A stretch of 64,000 bases of DNA, from contig NEED01000002.1 in NCBI GenBank assembly GCA_002110465.1, forward strand, positions 62,001-126,000, written 5' to 3'. The notes under the pieces were generated by a model, which saw only the letters and a list, made by a program, of their open reading frames with translations, had not been told where the DNA came from and searched no databases. Position 1 is the first letter of the stretch, and every line of letters starts with the position of its first letter. Shown here piece after piece: positions 27,672-37,057 of this stretch. The DNA is from an unicellular cyanobacterium SU2 (GTDB lineage Bacteria > Cyanobacteriota > Cyanobacteriia > Cyanobacteriales > Microcystaceae). The position numbers and the translations under genes are program-made.

Positions 27672-28277
27672 ATGAATGTAGATTTTGAGTGGATTAAATT
27701 AATAGTCCCAATTCTTGGAAGTATAGTAATTCTAATTATAATTCCTGGTATTGTCTATACTATTATCTCAATCGCAACTCTTAAAACAGATGTTGGCAAT
27801 ATTAAAGAAGCAATAAGAGAAGACAATATCAAGAATCTGAGGAAAGAGATAGAAGAAAAAGAGAAAAAGTTATTAACTGATCGTGAGCAATTTATAGACA
27901 AACTAAAGGAATCGTTACCCTCTAGTGATAATAAATTAATTATAGAAACAGGAATAGTAGAATTTCCCAACATCAAAGGACAAGAATGTGATATTTTTGG
28001 AGGAAACGATGGTGCAAAGAAAGTATCCTGGGATGATCCTATAAAATCTGAACCAATTACATTAGATGGCTTTAAAGAAATAAAAGGTGTTCATTTAAGC
28101 ATTGTTCGTCTAGATGTAGAAAATAATATTAGAAACAAAATCACTAGAAACACACGTATTCATATTTGGTCTGAGGTTAAAGGAAATAGTTTTAAAATAT
28201 GTGTCACAACCTGGTCTGATACCTATATTCATTCTCCACTCAAAATCTCATGGATTGCTTTTGGTGATAAAGAATAA
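27672..28277 (+). CDS. membrane-anchored protein with H-type lectin-like domain
   Basis: 201 residues. One N-terminal membrane segment (about 8-36, KLIVPILGSIVILIIIPG), a Lys/Glu-rich coiled coil (about 45-85, NLRKEIEEKEKKLLTDREQF), then a domain (about 105-198) whose end, FKICVTTWSDTYIHSPLKIS followed by WIAFGD, matches the end of H-type lectin (PF09458) domains, and whose start KGVHLSIVRLDVENN fits the first strands. H-type lectins bind GalNAc-like sugars in animals. I did not confirm sugar-binding residues. Flanked by a broken PEP-CTERM gene and a Uma2 nuclease. Confidence 0.65.
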   Translation: MNVDFEWIKLIVPILGSIVILIIIPGIVYTIISIATLKTDVGNIKEAIREDNIKNLRKEIEEKEKKLLTDREQFIDKLKESLPSSDNKLIIETGIVEFPNIKGQECDIFGGNDGAKKVSWDDPIKSEPITLDGFKEIKGVHLSIVRLDVENNIRNKITRNTRIHIWSEVKGNSFKICVTTWSDTYIHSPLKISWIAFGDKE

Positions 28278-28353
28278 AGACTAAGCTGAAATGAATGTTT
28301 ATTAAACACTAATTTTTATCTTAATTAATGCTTCCTTTATAGTCTTCTCAAGG

Positions 28354-28998
28354 TTACTTATTTTCTCTCACCCATTGGCGTAAATTTTTCTCGGCTTCAA
28401 TTTCATCTTCTTTTGCTTGTGACAAAAACTCGTATAATTTTGTTTTAGAAACAAAAGGAAACGTCGGACTAACATTTACTTCTTGATAGCCATTTTCTTG
28501 CAATTGATAAATTCTTAAAAATTGACCATCGTAACGCCAAAATTCAGGAATACCTAAACTCGCATACAAACTTAACTTATCGATATCAGTATGAGTAATA
28601 TCAACTTCAACGACTAAATCAGGCGGTGGATCATTTTGCAAATCAACTGTTTTACCCGCAACTTTATCATGATTTTGAATATAATAAGCCTTATCAGGTT
28701 CTGCACCCCTATCTAAATCTTCTCTTGCTAAGGTTGTTGACCCCATCGTTTTGATTTTGCCACCAATTTCTGATACTAAAAAATAGATAAACCGCCCAAT
28801 TAATTCACTAAAAAACTCATGTTCTTCTAACGGCATGGTAATCTCTAAAATTCCCCGATCATAAATTAACCGTGTCCCGCGATTTTCTCCCACTGCTTGT
28901 AAAATTTGTTGATACGCTGACCAATTGAGATGACGAAAAATTACCCGTTGTTCACCTATCTGATGGGATGGTTTGCTAGAAAAAGGAGCAATAATCAT
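28354..28998 (-). CDS. Uma2-family (DUF820) endonuclease-like protein
   Basis: 214 residues with the PD-(D/E)XK-type fold of the Uma2 family, which is greatly expanded in cyanobacteria and often linked to mobile DNA. Motifs: IYDRGILEITMPLEEHEFF with SELIGRFIYFL, then EPDKAYYIQN and the core PPPDLVVEVDITHTD, followed by LYASLGIPEFWRYDG. Length is usual. It ends in a charged coiled segment. Cellular function of the family is not established. Confidence 0.88.
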   Translation of the reverse strand: MIIAPFSSKPSHQIGEQRVIFRHLNWSAYQQILQAVGENRGTRLIYDRGILEITMPLEEHEFFSELIGRFIYFLVSEIGGKIKTMGSTTLAREDLDRGAEPDKAYYIQNHDKVAGKTVDLQNDPPPDLVVEVDITHTDIDKLSLYASLGIPEFWRYDGQFLRIYQLQENGYQEVNVSPTFPFVSKTKLYEFLSQAKEDEIEAEKNLRQWVRENK

Positions 28999-29154
28999 AA
29001 CTTAAATTGAGCAATTTTTAGAGTATTACTTAATCAATTTTAGCAAACTCTCAAATATTTCATTGTTTAAACTTTGATGCTGAAAACCGTCACCATTCAG
29101 GTAGAATAGCCTCACTCCTGAAGTTTAGATAATATTAAGATTCCTAAAATTACT

Positions 29155-30282
29155 ATGAGTATTCCCACTCCTCCCCAACCCCAACCTTTAACGCTTCCCC
29201 CCCGTCTTTTATTGGGCCCTGGCCCCTCCAATGCTAACCCCCGCGTCCTTGCAGCCATGAGTCTTCCTCCCATCGGTCATCTCGACCCCTTTTATCTGCA
29301 ATTAATGGACGAAATACAAGTCCTATTGCGCTATGTATGGCAAACCAATAACCCCTTAACTATCTCTGTTAGCGGGACAGGAAGCGCAGGAATGGAAGCA
29401 ACCTTAGCCAATGTGGTTGAACCTGGGGATAAGGTATTAGTCGGGGTGATGGGATATTTTGGCCATCGCTTAGTAGATATGGCTAGTCGCTACGGGGGAG
29501 AGGTTCACAAACTCACTAAACCTTGGGGACAAGTCTTTAGTTTAGACGAATTAAAACAGGGGTTAGAAACCCATCGTCCTGCGGTTTTAGCCTTAGTCAA
29601 TGCAGAAACCTCTACCGGTGCGCGTCAACCCTTAGAAGGAGTGGGAGAATTATGTCGAGAATATGGTTGTTTATTATTAGTTGATACCGTAACCAGTTTG
29701 GGAGGAGTTCCCCTTTATTTAGACGAATGGGGGGTAGACTTAGCTTATAGTTGCAGTCAGAAAGGGTTAGGGTGTCCCCCTGGACTATCTCCGTTTACCA
29801 TGAGTCCCCGCGCTTGGGAAAAATTACAAAATCGTAAAACCCCTGTGGCGAATTGGTATTTAGATATGAACTTATTGAGTCGCTATTGGGGAGAACCTCG
29901 AACCTATCACCATACCGCCCCCTGTAATATGAATTATGGGTTCCGCGAAGCATTAGGATTAATTGTAGAAGAAGGGTTAGAAGATTGTTGGCAACGACAT
30001 CAAAAAAATGCAGAATTCTTGTGGGAAGGATTAGCAGAATTAGGGTTAGTTTGTCATGTAGAAAAAGAATTTCGTTTACCCACATTAACCACCGTTCGTA
30101 TTCCTGAAGGGGTCGATGGAAAAGCTATTTCTCGTCAACTTTTAACTGACTATAATATTGAAATTGGTGGCGGTTTAGGAGAATTAGCCGGTCAAGTATG
30201 GCGTATTGGATTAATGGGTTATAATTCCCGTCCTGAAAATGTTTTATTGCTTTTACAAGCCCTTAAACAAGTATTAGGCTAA
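29155..30282 (+). CDS. alanine/serine-glyoxylate aminotransferase, class V
   Basis: 375-residue PLP enzyme of fold type I class V. LLLGPGPSNANPRVLAAM opens the fold; GTGSAGMEA binds the PLP phosphate, LLVDTVTSLGGVPLYLDEWG carries the cofactor-facing Asp, and the Schiff-base Lys is in YSCSQKGLGCPPG. IGGGLGELAGQVWRIGLMG is the conserved C-terminal region. Likely returns photorespiratory glyoxylate to glycine with alanine or serine as donor. Donor choice cannot be told from sequence. Stands alone. Confidence 0.92.
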   Translation: MSIPTPPQPQPLTLPPRLLLGPGPSNANPRVLAAMSLPPIGHLDPFYLQLMDEIQVLLRYVWQTNNPLTISVSGTGSAGMEATLANVVEPGDKVLVGVMGYFGHRLVDMASRYGGEVHKLTKPWGQVFSLDELKQGLETHRPAVLALVNAETSTGARQPLEGVGELCREYGCLLLVDTVTSLGGVPLYLDEWGVDLAYSCSQKGLGCPPGLSPFTMSPRAWEKLQNRKTPVANWYLDMNLLSRYWGEPRTYHHTAPCNMNYGFREALGLIVEEGLEDCWQRHQKNAEFLWEGLAELGLVCHVEKEFRLPTLTTVRIPEGVDGKAISRQLLTDYNIEIGGGLGELAGQVWRIGLMGYNSRPENVLLLLQALKQVLG

Positions 30283-30582
30283 ATTTTAGAAGGGTTTCGT
30301 TATGGGTAGGGTAGGTTAGATATGGGGTCAATTTTAAGAAGAAACTAATAAATTTTTATCCATGCCACAATCTACCCGATTATAAGGAGCTTTCAATTCT
30401 CTTTTTTCCAAATGTTACAGGGGTTCTCCATTTAATTTATTTTTGAAAAAGTCATTAAATAGTGACTCCTAAAAACGGTATAATAAAAGGTTGGGAATGC
30501 AAAAATAAAAAATACCCAATCACTTACTCAGGTTTTGATCTTTTGATTACGCCTCACACACCAATTTGGAGGATATAAGACT
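30283..30582. other. intergenic region upstream of putA
   Basis: 300 AT-rich bases. GGAGG lies just before the putA start; no terminator or operator is clear. Confidence 0.4.
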
Positions 30583-33561
30583 TTGGTAGCACAAATTGAT
30601 TCTAATTCGACTTATGAAACCAAAACCCAGTCAATAGCACGGGAATTACTCGCCCAAACCCGTGAAAAACGTTCCCTCTGGGACAAACTAGGGGATCAAA
30701 TGCGTCTCGATGATAAACTCATGGGATGGGCCATGGCTAACCCAGGGTTACGGGTACAATTATTCCATTTTATTGATACCTTACCAGCGTTACATAGCAA
30801 GGCTGAAATTGCCCATCATTTACAACAATATTTAGGGGTTGAATCCGTTGAATTACCCTCAGCATTAAAAAGTATTCTGAACTTTACAGATTATAATTCT
30901 CCCCCCGCACAATTAGCGGCTGCAACTGTTAGTAAATCAGTTGAAACATTGGCTTTTAAATATATTTCTGGAGAAACGATACAACAAGTTATTAAAGCGG
31001 TTGAACGACTTCGTAAGGAAAAAATGGCTTTTACCATTGATTTACTTGGAGAAGCTGTTATTACCGAAACTGAAGCCAAAGCCTACTTAGAAAAGTACCT
31101 TGACTTGATGGAACAATTGTCCCAAAAAAGTCAAAAATGGTCAACGGTTCCCCAAATAGATGAAGCAGACGGGGAAGCATTGCCAAAAGTTCAAGTTTCC
31201 GTTAAACTAACGGCATTTTACTCTCAATTTGATCCCATTGATCCCCAAGGAAGTAAAGAGAAAGTCTGCGATCGCATTCGTATTCTCTTACGTCGCGCTA
31301 AAGAATTAGGGGTGGCGGTTCATTTTGATATGGAACAATATATCTATAAAGACTTAACTTTGTCCATTCTCAAAGAATTATTATTAGAAGAGGAATTCCG
31401 AACTCGGACTGATATTGGGGTAACACTACAAGCCTATTTACGAGACTCGAAACAAGACTTAAAAGACTTAATTGAATGGGCAAAAAAACGGGAATATCCC
31501 ATTACAATTAGATTAGTAAAAGGGGCTTATTGGGATCAAGAAACCATTAAAGCCAGTCAAAATCATTGGCCACAACCAGTGTTCAATGAAAAAGCAGCAA
31601 CAGATGTAAATTTTGAGCAGATGACTCAATTATTATTGGAAAATCATCAATATTTATACGCTGCTATTGGGTCCCATAATGTTCGTTCCCAAGGAAAAGC
31701 GATCGCCATTGCAGAAAGTCTCAATGTCCCCCGTCGCGCCTTCGAGATGCAAGTTTTGTATGGAATGGGTGATCAACTGGCCAAAGCATTGGTAAAAAAA
31801 GGTTATCGGGTTCGAGTCTACGCCCCCTATGGGAACTTATTACCGGGGATGGCCTATCTCATTCGTCGTTTACTAGAAAATACAGCAAATAGTTCTTTCT
31901 TACGGCAAAATTTAGAAGAAAAACCCATAGACAACCTAATTGCCCCTCCTGAAATTCAAGGAAATGATCACAGAATAGAACCAGGTAACGCTACGTTTGT
32001 CAATGCTCCTGACACTGATTATTCTAGGGAAGTATTACGCCAAAAAGCAGAACAAGCATTAGTCAAAGTCAAAAATTACCTTGGTAAAACCTATTTGCCT
32101 TTAATTAATGGTGAATATGAGCAAACTGATCTAATTATTGACTCAGTTAACCCGTCTAACTCCTCAGAAATTGTCGGACACATTGGTTTAATGTCTGTAA
32201 CTCAAGCAGAAAAAGCCTTAAATGCAGCTAAGGAAGCCTTTCCTGGTTGGAAAAAGACTCCTGCTAGTGAAAGGGCTAAAATACTTCGTAAAGCGGCTGA
32301 TTTAATGGAAGAACGCCGTCATGAACTCTCCGCCTGGGTATGTTTAGAAGTGGGTAAAGTCCTGCAACAAGCGGATGCAGAAGTCTCCGAAGCGATCGAC
32401 TTTTGTCGTTATTACGCCGCAGAAATGGAACGGTTAGACGCAGGCCACATCTACGATGTCCCTGGAGAAACCAACCGCTATCATTATCAACCCAGAGGTA
32501 TCGCCCTAGTGATCTCTCCCTGGAATTTCCCCATGGCTATTGCCACCGGAATGACTGTCGCCGCCTTAGTGACCGGAAACTGTACCTTACTGAAACCTGC
32601 GGAAACCTCTACCGTTATTGCTGCTAAAATCGTCGAAATTCTGGTAGAAGCGGGTATTCCTAAAGGAGTCATTCAATATGTCCCAGGAAAAGGATCGCAA
32701 GTGGGGGCTTACATGGTGAAGCATCCCGACGTACATTTGATCGCCTTTACTGGATCACGGGAAGTGGGTTGTCGCATCTATGCAGACGCGGCTATCTTGC
32801 AACCGAGACAAAAACATCTCAAGCGGGTTATTGCAGAGATGGGGGGTAAAAACGCCATTATCGTCGATGAAAGTGCCGATCTCGATCAAGCGGTAGCAGG
32901 GGCAGTATTTTCCGCTTTTGGCTATTCAGGTCAAAAATGTTCTGCGGCATCGCGGATCATCGTGTTAGACCCCGTTCACGATACATTTGTTGAACGGTTT
33001 GTTGAGGCAACGCGATCGCTCAATGTGGGGGCTGCTGATCAACCCTCAACGCAAGTCGGTCCTGTTATCGATGCAACCGCCCAGTCTCGTATTCGAGAAT
33101 ACATTGAGACAGGGAAACAACAGTCAACCTTGGCGTTAGAAATGGAGTCCCCCGACAACGGCTATTTTGTCGGTCCTACGGTCTTCAGTAATGTTTCTCC
33201 CACGGATACCATCGCCCAAGAGGAAATTTTTGGTCCGGTCGTAGCCATCATACGGGTGAAGGACTTTGATGAGGCGTTACAGGTGGCTAACGGAACAGAC
33301 TATGCCTTAACAGGAGGTTTATATTCCCGTAGTCCCGAACATATTGAACGCGCCCAAAATGAGTTTGAAGTAGGGAATTTATACATTAACCGTACCATTA
33401 CGGGGGCGATAGTTGCTCGTCAACCCTTTGGTGGTTTCAAGTTATCTGGGGTAGGTTCCAAAGCAGGAGGACCAGACTACTTACTACAATTCCTCGAACC
33501 CCGTCACATCAGCGAGAATATTCAGCGTCAAGGGTTTGCACCTATCGAAGGCAATGAGTAA
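30583..33561 (+). CDS. putA: bifunctional proline dehydrogenase / P5C dehydrogenase (PutA)
   Basis: Oxidises proline to glutamate in two steps. 992 residues: helical arm (1-120), FAD-dependent PRODH barrel (about 130-460: VSVKLTAFYSQFDPID, VHFDMEQYIYKDL, IRLVKGAYWDQE, YGNLLPGMAYLIRRLLEN), then aldehyde dehydrogenase (about 500-985) with Glu in VIAEMGGKNA and catalytic Cys in GYSGQKCSAASR. There is no DNA-binding ribbon-helix-helix at the N-terminus, so it is the non-repressor short form. Start TTG 30583, GGAGG 10 bases upstream. Converges with the PIN gene. Confidence 0.95.
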   Translation: MVAQIDSNSTYETKTQSIARELLAQTREKRSLWDKLGDQMRLDDKLMGWAMANPGLRVQLFHFIDTLPALHSKAEIAHHLQQYLGVESVELPSALKSILNFTDYNSPPAQLAAATVSKSVETLAFKYISGETIQQVIKAVERLRKEKMAFTIDLLGEAVITETEAKAYLEKYLDLMEQLSQKSQKWSTVPQIDEADGEALPKVQVSVKLTAFYSQFDPIDPQGSKEKVCDRIRILLRRAKELGVAVHFDMEQYIYKDLTLSILKELLLEEEFRTRTDIGVTLQAYLRDSKQDLKDLIEWAKKREYPITIRLVKGAYWDQETIKASQNHWPQPVFNEKAATDVNFEQMTQLLLENHQYLYAAIGSHNVRSQGKAIAIAESLNVPRRAFEMQVLYGMGDQLAKALVKKGYRVRVYAPYGNLLPGMAYLIRRLLENTANSSFLRQNLEEKPIDNLIAPPEIQGNDHRIEPGNATFVNAPDTDYSREVLRQKAEQALVKVKNYLGKTYLPLINGEYEQTDLIIDSVNPSNSSEIVGHIGLMSVTQAEKALNAAKEAFPGWKKTPASERAKILRKAADLMEERRHELSAWVCLEVGKVLQQADAEVSEAIDFCRYYAAEMERLDAGHIYDVPGETNRYHYQPRGIALVISPWNFPMAIATGMTVAALVTGNCTLLKPAETSTVIAAKIVEILVEAGIPKGVIQYVPGKGSQVGAYMVKHPDVHLIAFTGSREVGCRIYADAAILQPRQKHLKRVIAEMGGKNAIIVDESADLDQAVAGAVFSAFGYSGQKCSAASRIIVLDPVHDTFVERFVEATRSLNVGAADQPSTQVGPVIDATAQSRIREYIETGKQQSTLALEMESPDNGYFVGPTVFSNVSPTDTIAQEEIFGPVVAIIRVKDFDEALQVANGTDYALTGGLYSRSPEHIERAQNEFEVGNLYINRTITGAIVARQPFGGFKLSGVGSKAGGPDYLLQFLEPRHISENIQRQGFAPIEGNE

Positions 33562-33569
33562 ATTATAAG

Positions 33570-34437
33570 TTAAATGTAAGGGCTTAATATTATTAGGCCC
33601 TTACTAACAAAGTTCTGAAGTTTTTTTAAATGTTGACAAGAAAGATTATGTCTTAAGATTGAATTACAATTTCCATCAATTATTGTTCCTTCTTCATAAT
33701 GACTAACTGTAACTGTTTTATGAGATAAAAATAATTCATAGTTTTTTCCTTTAAGGAATTTATTATTGTCGTGATCTTGCCGTCCAAATTTAAAGAGAAT
33801 ATATTTAAGATCTTTTATAATTTCAACACAATAGTAATCAGCAATAATTTTGCTTACAAACTTAGTAACCTTTCCTTTCTCCAATCTTTCTAATAAATCC
33901 ATAACTCTATGTTCATTGTCTTTAGCTTGCTGTTCTAATAGACTAAATAATAAAGAAGAATCATAAATATTGACTAACTTTAGGAGAAAATCATCAGGAG
34001 AGATAGCGACAACATTATGCTTAGCTAATATATCATTAGGGAAATCTTTAAGATTATGAGTGACGATTAAAATTACACGATGAAATCCAGCATCAAGCGT
34101 AATTTCTTGAGCTTCTATAGCTGCGGCTAAAACATGGCGATCTTTTGAATCATTTTCAAGGGTTGAAATTAGACTATCTGAGGGATACACTAAAGATTCT
34201 GGAAAAGCTTTTTGGATCGCATCTATTTTTTTTTTAGCTTTTTGATCGGCTACATTTGAATCTAAATTACGCTTTTTCTCAAAAATCTTTGTTAAATTTC
34301 TGGAAGTTTCTTCTAGTATTTTTGGAGAGGTATAAAACCTATACATATCTTGCTCAGCGGCTCTCTCTAAGAAGGGTATCACAGAGCGGCATCGGTATAA
34401 GCACACAAGCATCAAGAATGACAATAGGTTTTTCCAC
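33570..34437 (-). pseudogene. PIN-domain toxin, N-terminus separated by a frameshift
   Basis: From GTG 34437, six bases after the antitoxin stop, the frame reads VEKPIVILDACVLIPMPLCD then TLLRESR and a stop. The main frame then gives ERAAEQDMYRFYTSPKILEE to the end at 33570. Together they make a normal PIN start: VILDACVL holds the first catalytic Asp, PKILEE the Glu, DSKDRHVLAAA the next Asp, THNLKDFP the last. The break lies in AGAGAGAG (34361-34368, CT on plus strand). The main frame alone lacks the first Asp and should be inactive. The C-terminal 130 residues exceed the usual PIN length and are not recognised. Confidence 0.82.
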
Positions 34438-34445
34438 TGAAATCG

Positions 34446-34913
34446 TTAATCTTCATTGATGATTTGACTAATTGATTCATAGTCTAATTCATCCAATCCA
34501 TCCTCGTAAATACTCGCTGAAAATTCACGAATAACTTGACGGCGTTCTGCATCTCTTTGTTCTTTATATGCCAGTACATCTTTGACTAATACCCTTCTAC
34601 GATTTCCGACTTTAGTGAAAGGAATTTCATGATTTTCTAGAAGCTTTACAAAGTAAGGTCGTGAAACATTAAGAACATCTGCTGCTTGTTGAGTCGTCAT
34701 ATAAGTTTCATCAGGAACAACAGTAACAGAGTTGCCTTGTCGCAAAGCTGTTAGCATCTTCAACATAGTTTCATACTCATATTCCGATAGGGGAATTTGG
34801 TGTCCTTTGCCTAACAGAGAATAATCAGTATCTTTCGTAGATAAACCGCTATTCCCCCTTAGATCATTTCTGAGGGACTCTCTTGAATGTTTCAGTATAC
34901 GAGTGGTAGACAT
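34446..34913 (-). CDS. antitoxin with excisionase-type helix-turn-helix
   Basis: 155 residues. A central HTH_17/MerR-like motif at about 68-118 (TTQQAADVLNVSRPYFVKLL, FTKVGNRRRVLVKDVLAYK) binds DNA; the C-terminal SASIYEDGLDELDYESI is acidic and probably wraps the toxin. CAGGAATTTGTC gives a good Shine-Dalgarno before ATG. Its stop is 8 bases before the PIN toxin GTG, the classical antitoxin-first order with autoregulation expected. The 63-residue N-terminal part has no clear domain. Confidence 0.8.
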   Translation of the reverse strand: MSTTRILKHSRESLRNDLRGNSGLSTKDTDYSLLGKGHQIPLSEYEYETMLKMLTALRQGNSVTVVPDETYMTTQQAADVLNVSRPYFVKLLENHEIPFTKVGNRRRVLVKDVLAYKEQRDAERRQVIREFSASIYEDGLDELDYESISQIINED

Positions 34914-35283
34914 GACAAATTCCTGTTGGTCAAACGATAATAAAAACTTTCCGTACCCTAATGGAACGGCTAATGATACAGGTTGAACTGGTTCGCTTAG
35001 ATTAGTTAGTTAGATTAGTTAGATCGATGCTTTGTATATCTTTTATCCGAAATATTCGCAATATCTGAAATACAAAGTTTTATTTGTTAGTACATAAAAA
35101 CTATATTTTAGGAAGTGAGCCAGCATCGGTATACTATCAAAAAGTTGTTTATACATTAAAATTAACCCTGTTGAATAATTAAAATAAGCAAGTTTTTGTT
35201 CTGTTATTTGCCACCTTAACCAAAAGATAAAATAACCATCAAGAGTTAAGATATAAAAAACCCTAATTATCCTGGAATAACCC
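34914..35283. other. intergenic region between TA pair and histidine phosphatase
   Basis: 370 bases between divergent genes. TTAGATTAGTTAG/TTAGATTAGTTAG is a direct repeat at 34997-35024, a possible autoregulatory site of the antitoxin, but unproven. The 80-codon minus-strand frame at 35043-35285 has no ribosome site or family resemblance and I do not call it. Confidence 0.4.
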
Positions 35284-35922
35284 ATGAGTTTAACCCTATA
35301 TTTTCTCCGTCATGGTGAAACGACTTACAGCCTTAAAGGTGGTTACTGTGGTACTTTAGATCCAGATTTGACCGATGAAGGAAAAAAAATGGCTGAAGCG
35401 TTTGCCCAAGCCTACCAATCTCTACCTTGGTCTGCTATTTATGTTAGCCCAATGAAACGGACTATCGCTACGGCTAAACCACTTTGTGACACAGTGGGAA
35501 TGTCTATGAAAATAAAAGATGGACTAAAAGAGATGAATTTCGGACAGTGGGAAGATAAATCCCCAGAATGGGTTAAAGAAAATCATTTAGACGATTATAT
35601 TAATTGGATGACTGAACCTGCTTGGAACCCTCCAACTGGAGGAGAAACGGCGGTAGAAGTAGCTAGTCGTGCCATGTTAGTCATCTCTGAAATTGAAGGC
35701 AAACATTTAGAGGGAAATGTCTTAGTTGTTTCTCATAAAACCACTATTCGGATTATTTTATGTAATTTATTAGGAATTGATTTAGGAAGATATCGCGATC
35801 GCATTGATATGTTAGCCGCCTCCGTAAGCCAGGTTAAATTTGGAATTCATGGACCTTTGTTACAACAATTAGGTGATCGCTCTTATTTAAGCCCTGAATT
35901 AGAGTCTAGAAAGGGGAATTAA
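35284..35922 (+). CDS. histidine phosphatase family protein
   Basis: 212-residue phosphoglycerate mutase-like phosphatase. The RHG motif LYFLRHGETTYSLKG carries the phosphorylated His; YVSPMKRTIATAKPL, LKEMNFGQWEDKSPEWV and VVSHKTTIRIILCNLLG supply the second Arg, Glu and His. Possible substrates include alpha-ribazole-5-phosphate, 2-phosphoglycolate-like sugars or 3-PGA; nothing here decides. A HIP1 octamer lies inside. Confidence 0.9.
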   Translation: MSLTLYFLRHGETTYSLKGGYCGTLDPDLTDEGKKMAEAFAQAYQSLPWSAIYVSPMKRTIATAKPLCDTVGMSMKIKDGLKEMNFGQWEDKSPEWVKENHLDDYINWMTEPAWNPPTGGETAVEVASRAMLVISEIEGKHLEGNVLVVSHKTTIRIILCNLLGIDLGRYRDRIDMLAASVSQVKFGIHGPLLQQLGDRSYLSPELESRKGN

Positions 35923-35984
35923 GCTGGTTTTAAATTCACTAGAAAATCCTTAAACTAAAAAATAGTCAACCTTCACCCCTCTGA

Positions 35985-36491
35985 TTAAGTTAAAATTTCT
36001 TGGACAATAGAATTCATAACTTGATGAGAGCCATTGGCTACCAAAAGACTCGGATAAATAGCCGTTTTTTGGAAAGGATGACGTAATATTTTACAACCAT
36101 CTTTGGTATGAGAAAAACTCAACCCTAACAACTCATGGACAACCGCGACAATATCAAATGTTATTTCTCCTGAAGCAGAATTAATTGGCTTTCCATCTTG
36201 AGGATTTATAACCTCAACTAAGCATTTTTTTCGGCGACCAACTGCTTGGATTTTTTGACCTAATTTTAAGAATTCATCTTTTAATCGTGTTTTCTCATCT
36301 TGAATTTGCTGAGTAACTTGCTCCAAAGCAAACTGAGAGTGTAATAAAACAATGATAATAGTCCGAGGACACAATAACCACTCTGGTAATAATTTAGGGT
36401 AATTTCCTCTCAAAAACTGGGTTGGTGGTTGAATATAAATTTCAATGGGGATTTTTATTTTTTCCTGATAAGTCATAATAGGTAAACCCAT
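35985..36491 (-). CDS. MMADHC-like (methylmalonic aciduria/homocystinuria type D) protein
   Basis: 168 residues from ATG 36491 (MGLPIMTYQEK), one base after the EF-hand stop; ATG 36476 (MTYQEK) is equally possible. IEIYIQPPTQFLRGNYPKLL, LCPRTIIIVLLHSQFAL, and CKILRHPFQKTAIYPSLLVA match my memory of cyanobacterial proteins annotated as type D homologues. In animals MMADHC routes cobalamin cargo between two enzymes; the fold is a nitroreductase-like one. The bacterial role is unknown. Likely cotranscribed and translationally coupled with the EF-hand gene. Confidence 0.65.
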   Translation of the reverse strand: MGLPIMTYQEKIKIPIEIYIQPPTQFLRGNYPKLLPEWLLCPRTIIIVLLHSQFALEQVTQQIQDEKTRLKDEFLKLGQKIQAVGRRKKCLVEVINPQDGKPINSASGEITFDIVAVVHELLGLSFSHTKDGCKILRHPFQKTAIYPSLLVANGSHQVMNSIVQEILT

Positions 36492-36492
36492 T

Positions 36493-36729
36493 TTAACTAG
36501 CCAAAGAAATAAATTCTTCAAAGGTGATAAAACCATCTTTATTTAAGTCACATTTGTCAAAAGTTGATTGAACAGCTTTTGTGAGATCAACCTCAGCATT
36601 TTGTCCCCAAATAGTTTCTAATAGTTGTTTTAATTCTTCCTTGTCAATTTTTCCATTATGATCTTGATCCACTTCCTGAAAAAATTTTCTTAGATCTTCA
36701 ATTTGGTTTTGGTTTAAGGGAATTTTCAT
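36493..36729 (-). CDS. EF-hand calcium-binding protein
   Basis: 78-residue two-EF-hand protein, calmodulin-half size. Loops DQDHNGKIDKEE (about 22-33) and DLNKDGFITFEE (about 61-72) have every canonical Ca ligand at positions 1, 3, 5, 7, 9 and 12. No signal peptide or membrane segment, so cytosolic. It precedes the MMADHC-like gene with a 1-base gap to its first possible start. Probably a small Ca2+ sensor or buffer; the partner is unknown. Confidence 0.9.
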   Translation of the reverse strand: MKIPLNQNQIEDLRKFFQEVDQDHNGKIDKEELKQLLETIWGQNAEVDLTKAVQSTFDKCDLNKDGFITFEEFISLAS

Positions 36730-37057
36730 GTTTTTATTAGCTCGAAGTTTTTTAAAATTTATATAAATAAGGGTTGCTTACGTATCTGTGTTAATTTAGT
36801 CTGGGAAGACTAACTTTTTTCTGAATAAGTAAGTAGGCATCATTAAAGGAAGAACATCAACGTTGGTAGTAGGGGCTTTAGCCTTTATACAACAATAATT
36901 TTAAGCTCTTTAGAGCTTACTACAAACTTATACTTTTTCTTATCTAAGGGCAAGCATAGATAATCCGCTATCAAAATTCCAAAATCATCGCAAGAAAACG
37001 CAATATAAATTAAAATTATTAGGAAGATTGTAATAAAAAGCAATATAACAAAAAGCC
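36730..37057. other. intergenic region with MITE-like copy C
   Basis: 328 bases between the divergent EF-hand and adaptor genes, with the repeat at 36827-36947 in the middle. Both promoters must lie here; none is clear. Confidence 0.45.
36827..36947 (+). repeat. MITE-like intergenic repeat, copy C
   Basis: Begins AAGTAAGTAGGCATCATTAA, contains GTTGGTAGTAGGGGCTTTAG and CTTACTACAAACTTATACTT, and ends TTTTTCTTATCTAAG. Same layout as copies A and B. Confidence 0.75.

Noticed and set aside
35043-35285. 80-codon minus-strand frame before the histidine phosphatase
   Set aside because: No Shine-Dalgarno, no recognisable motif, and it fills a promoter-bearing divergent gap.
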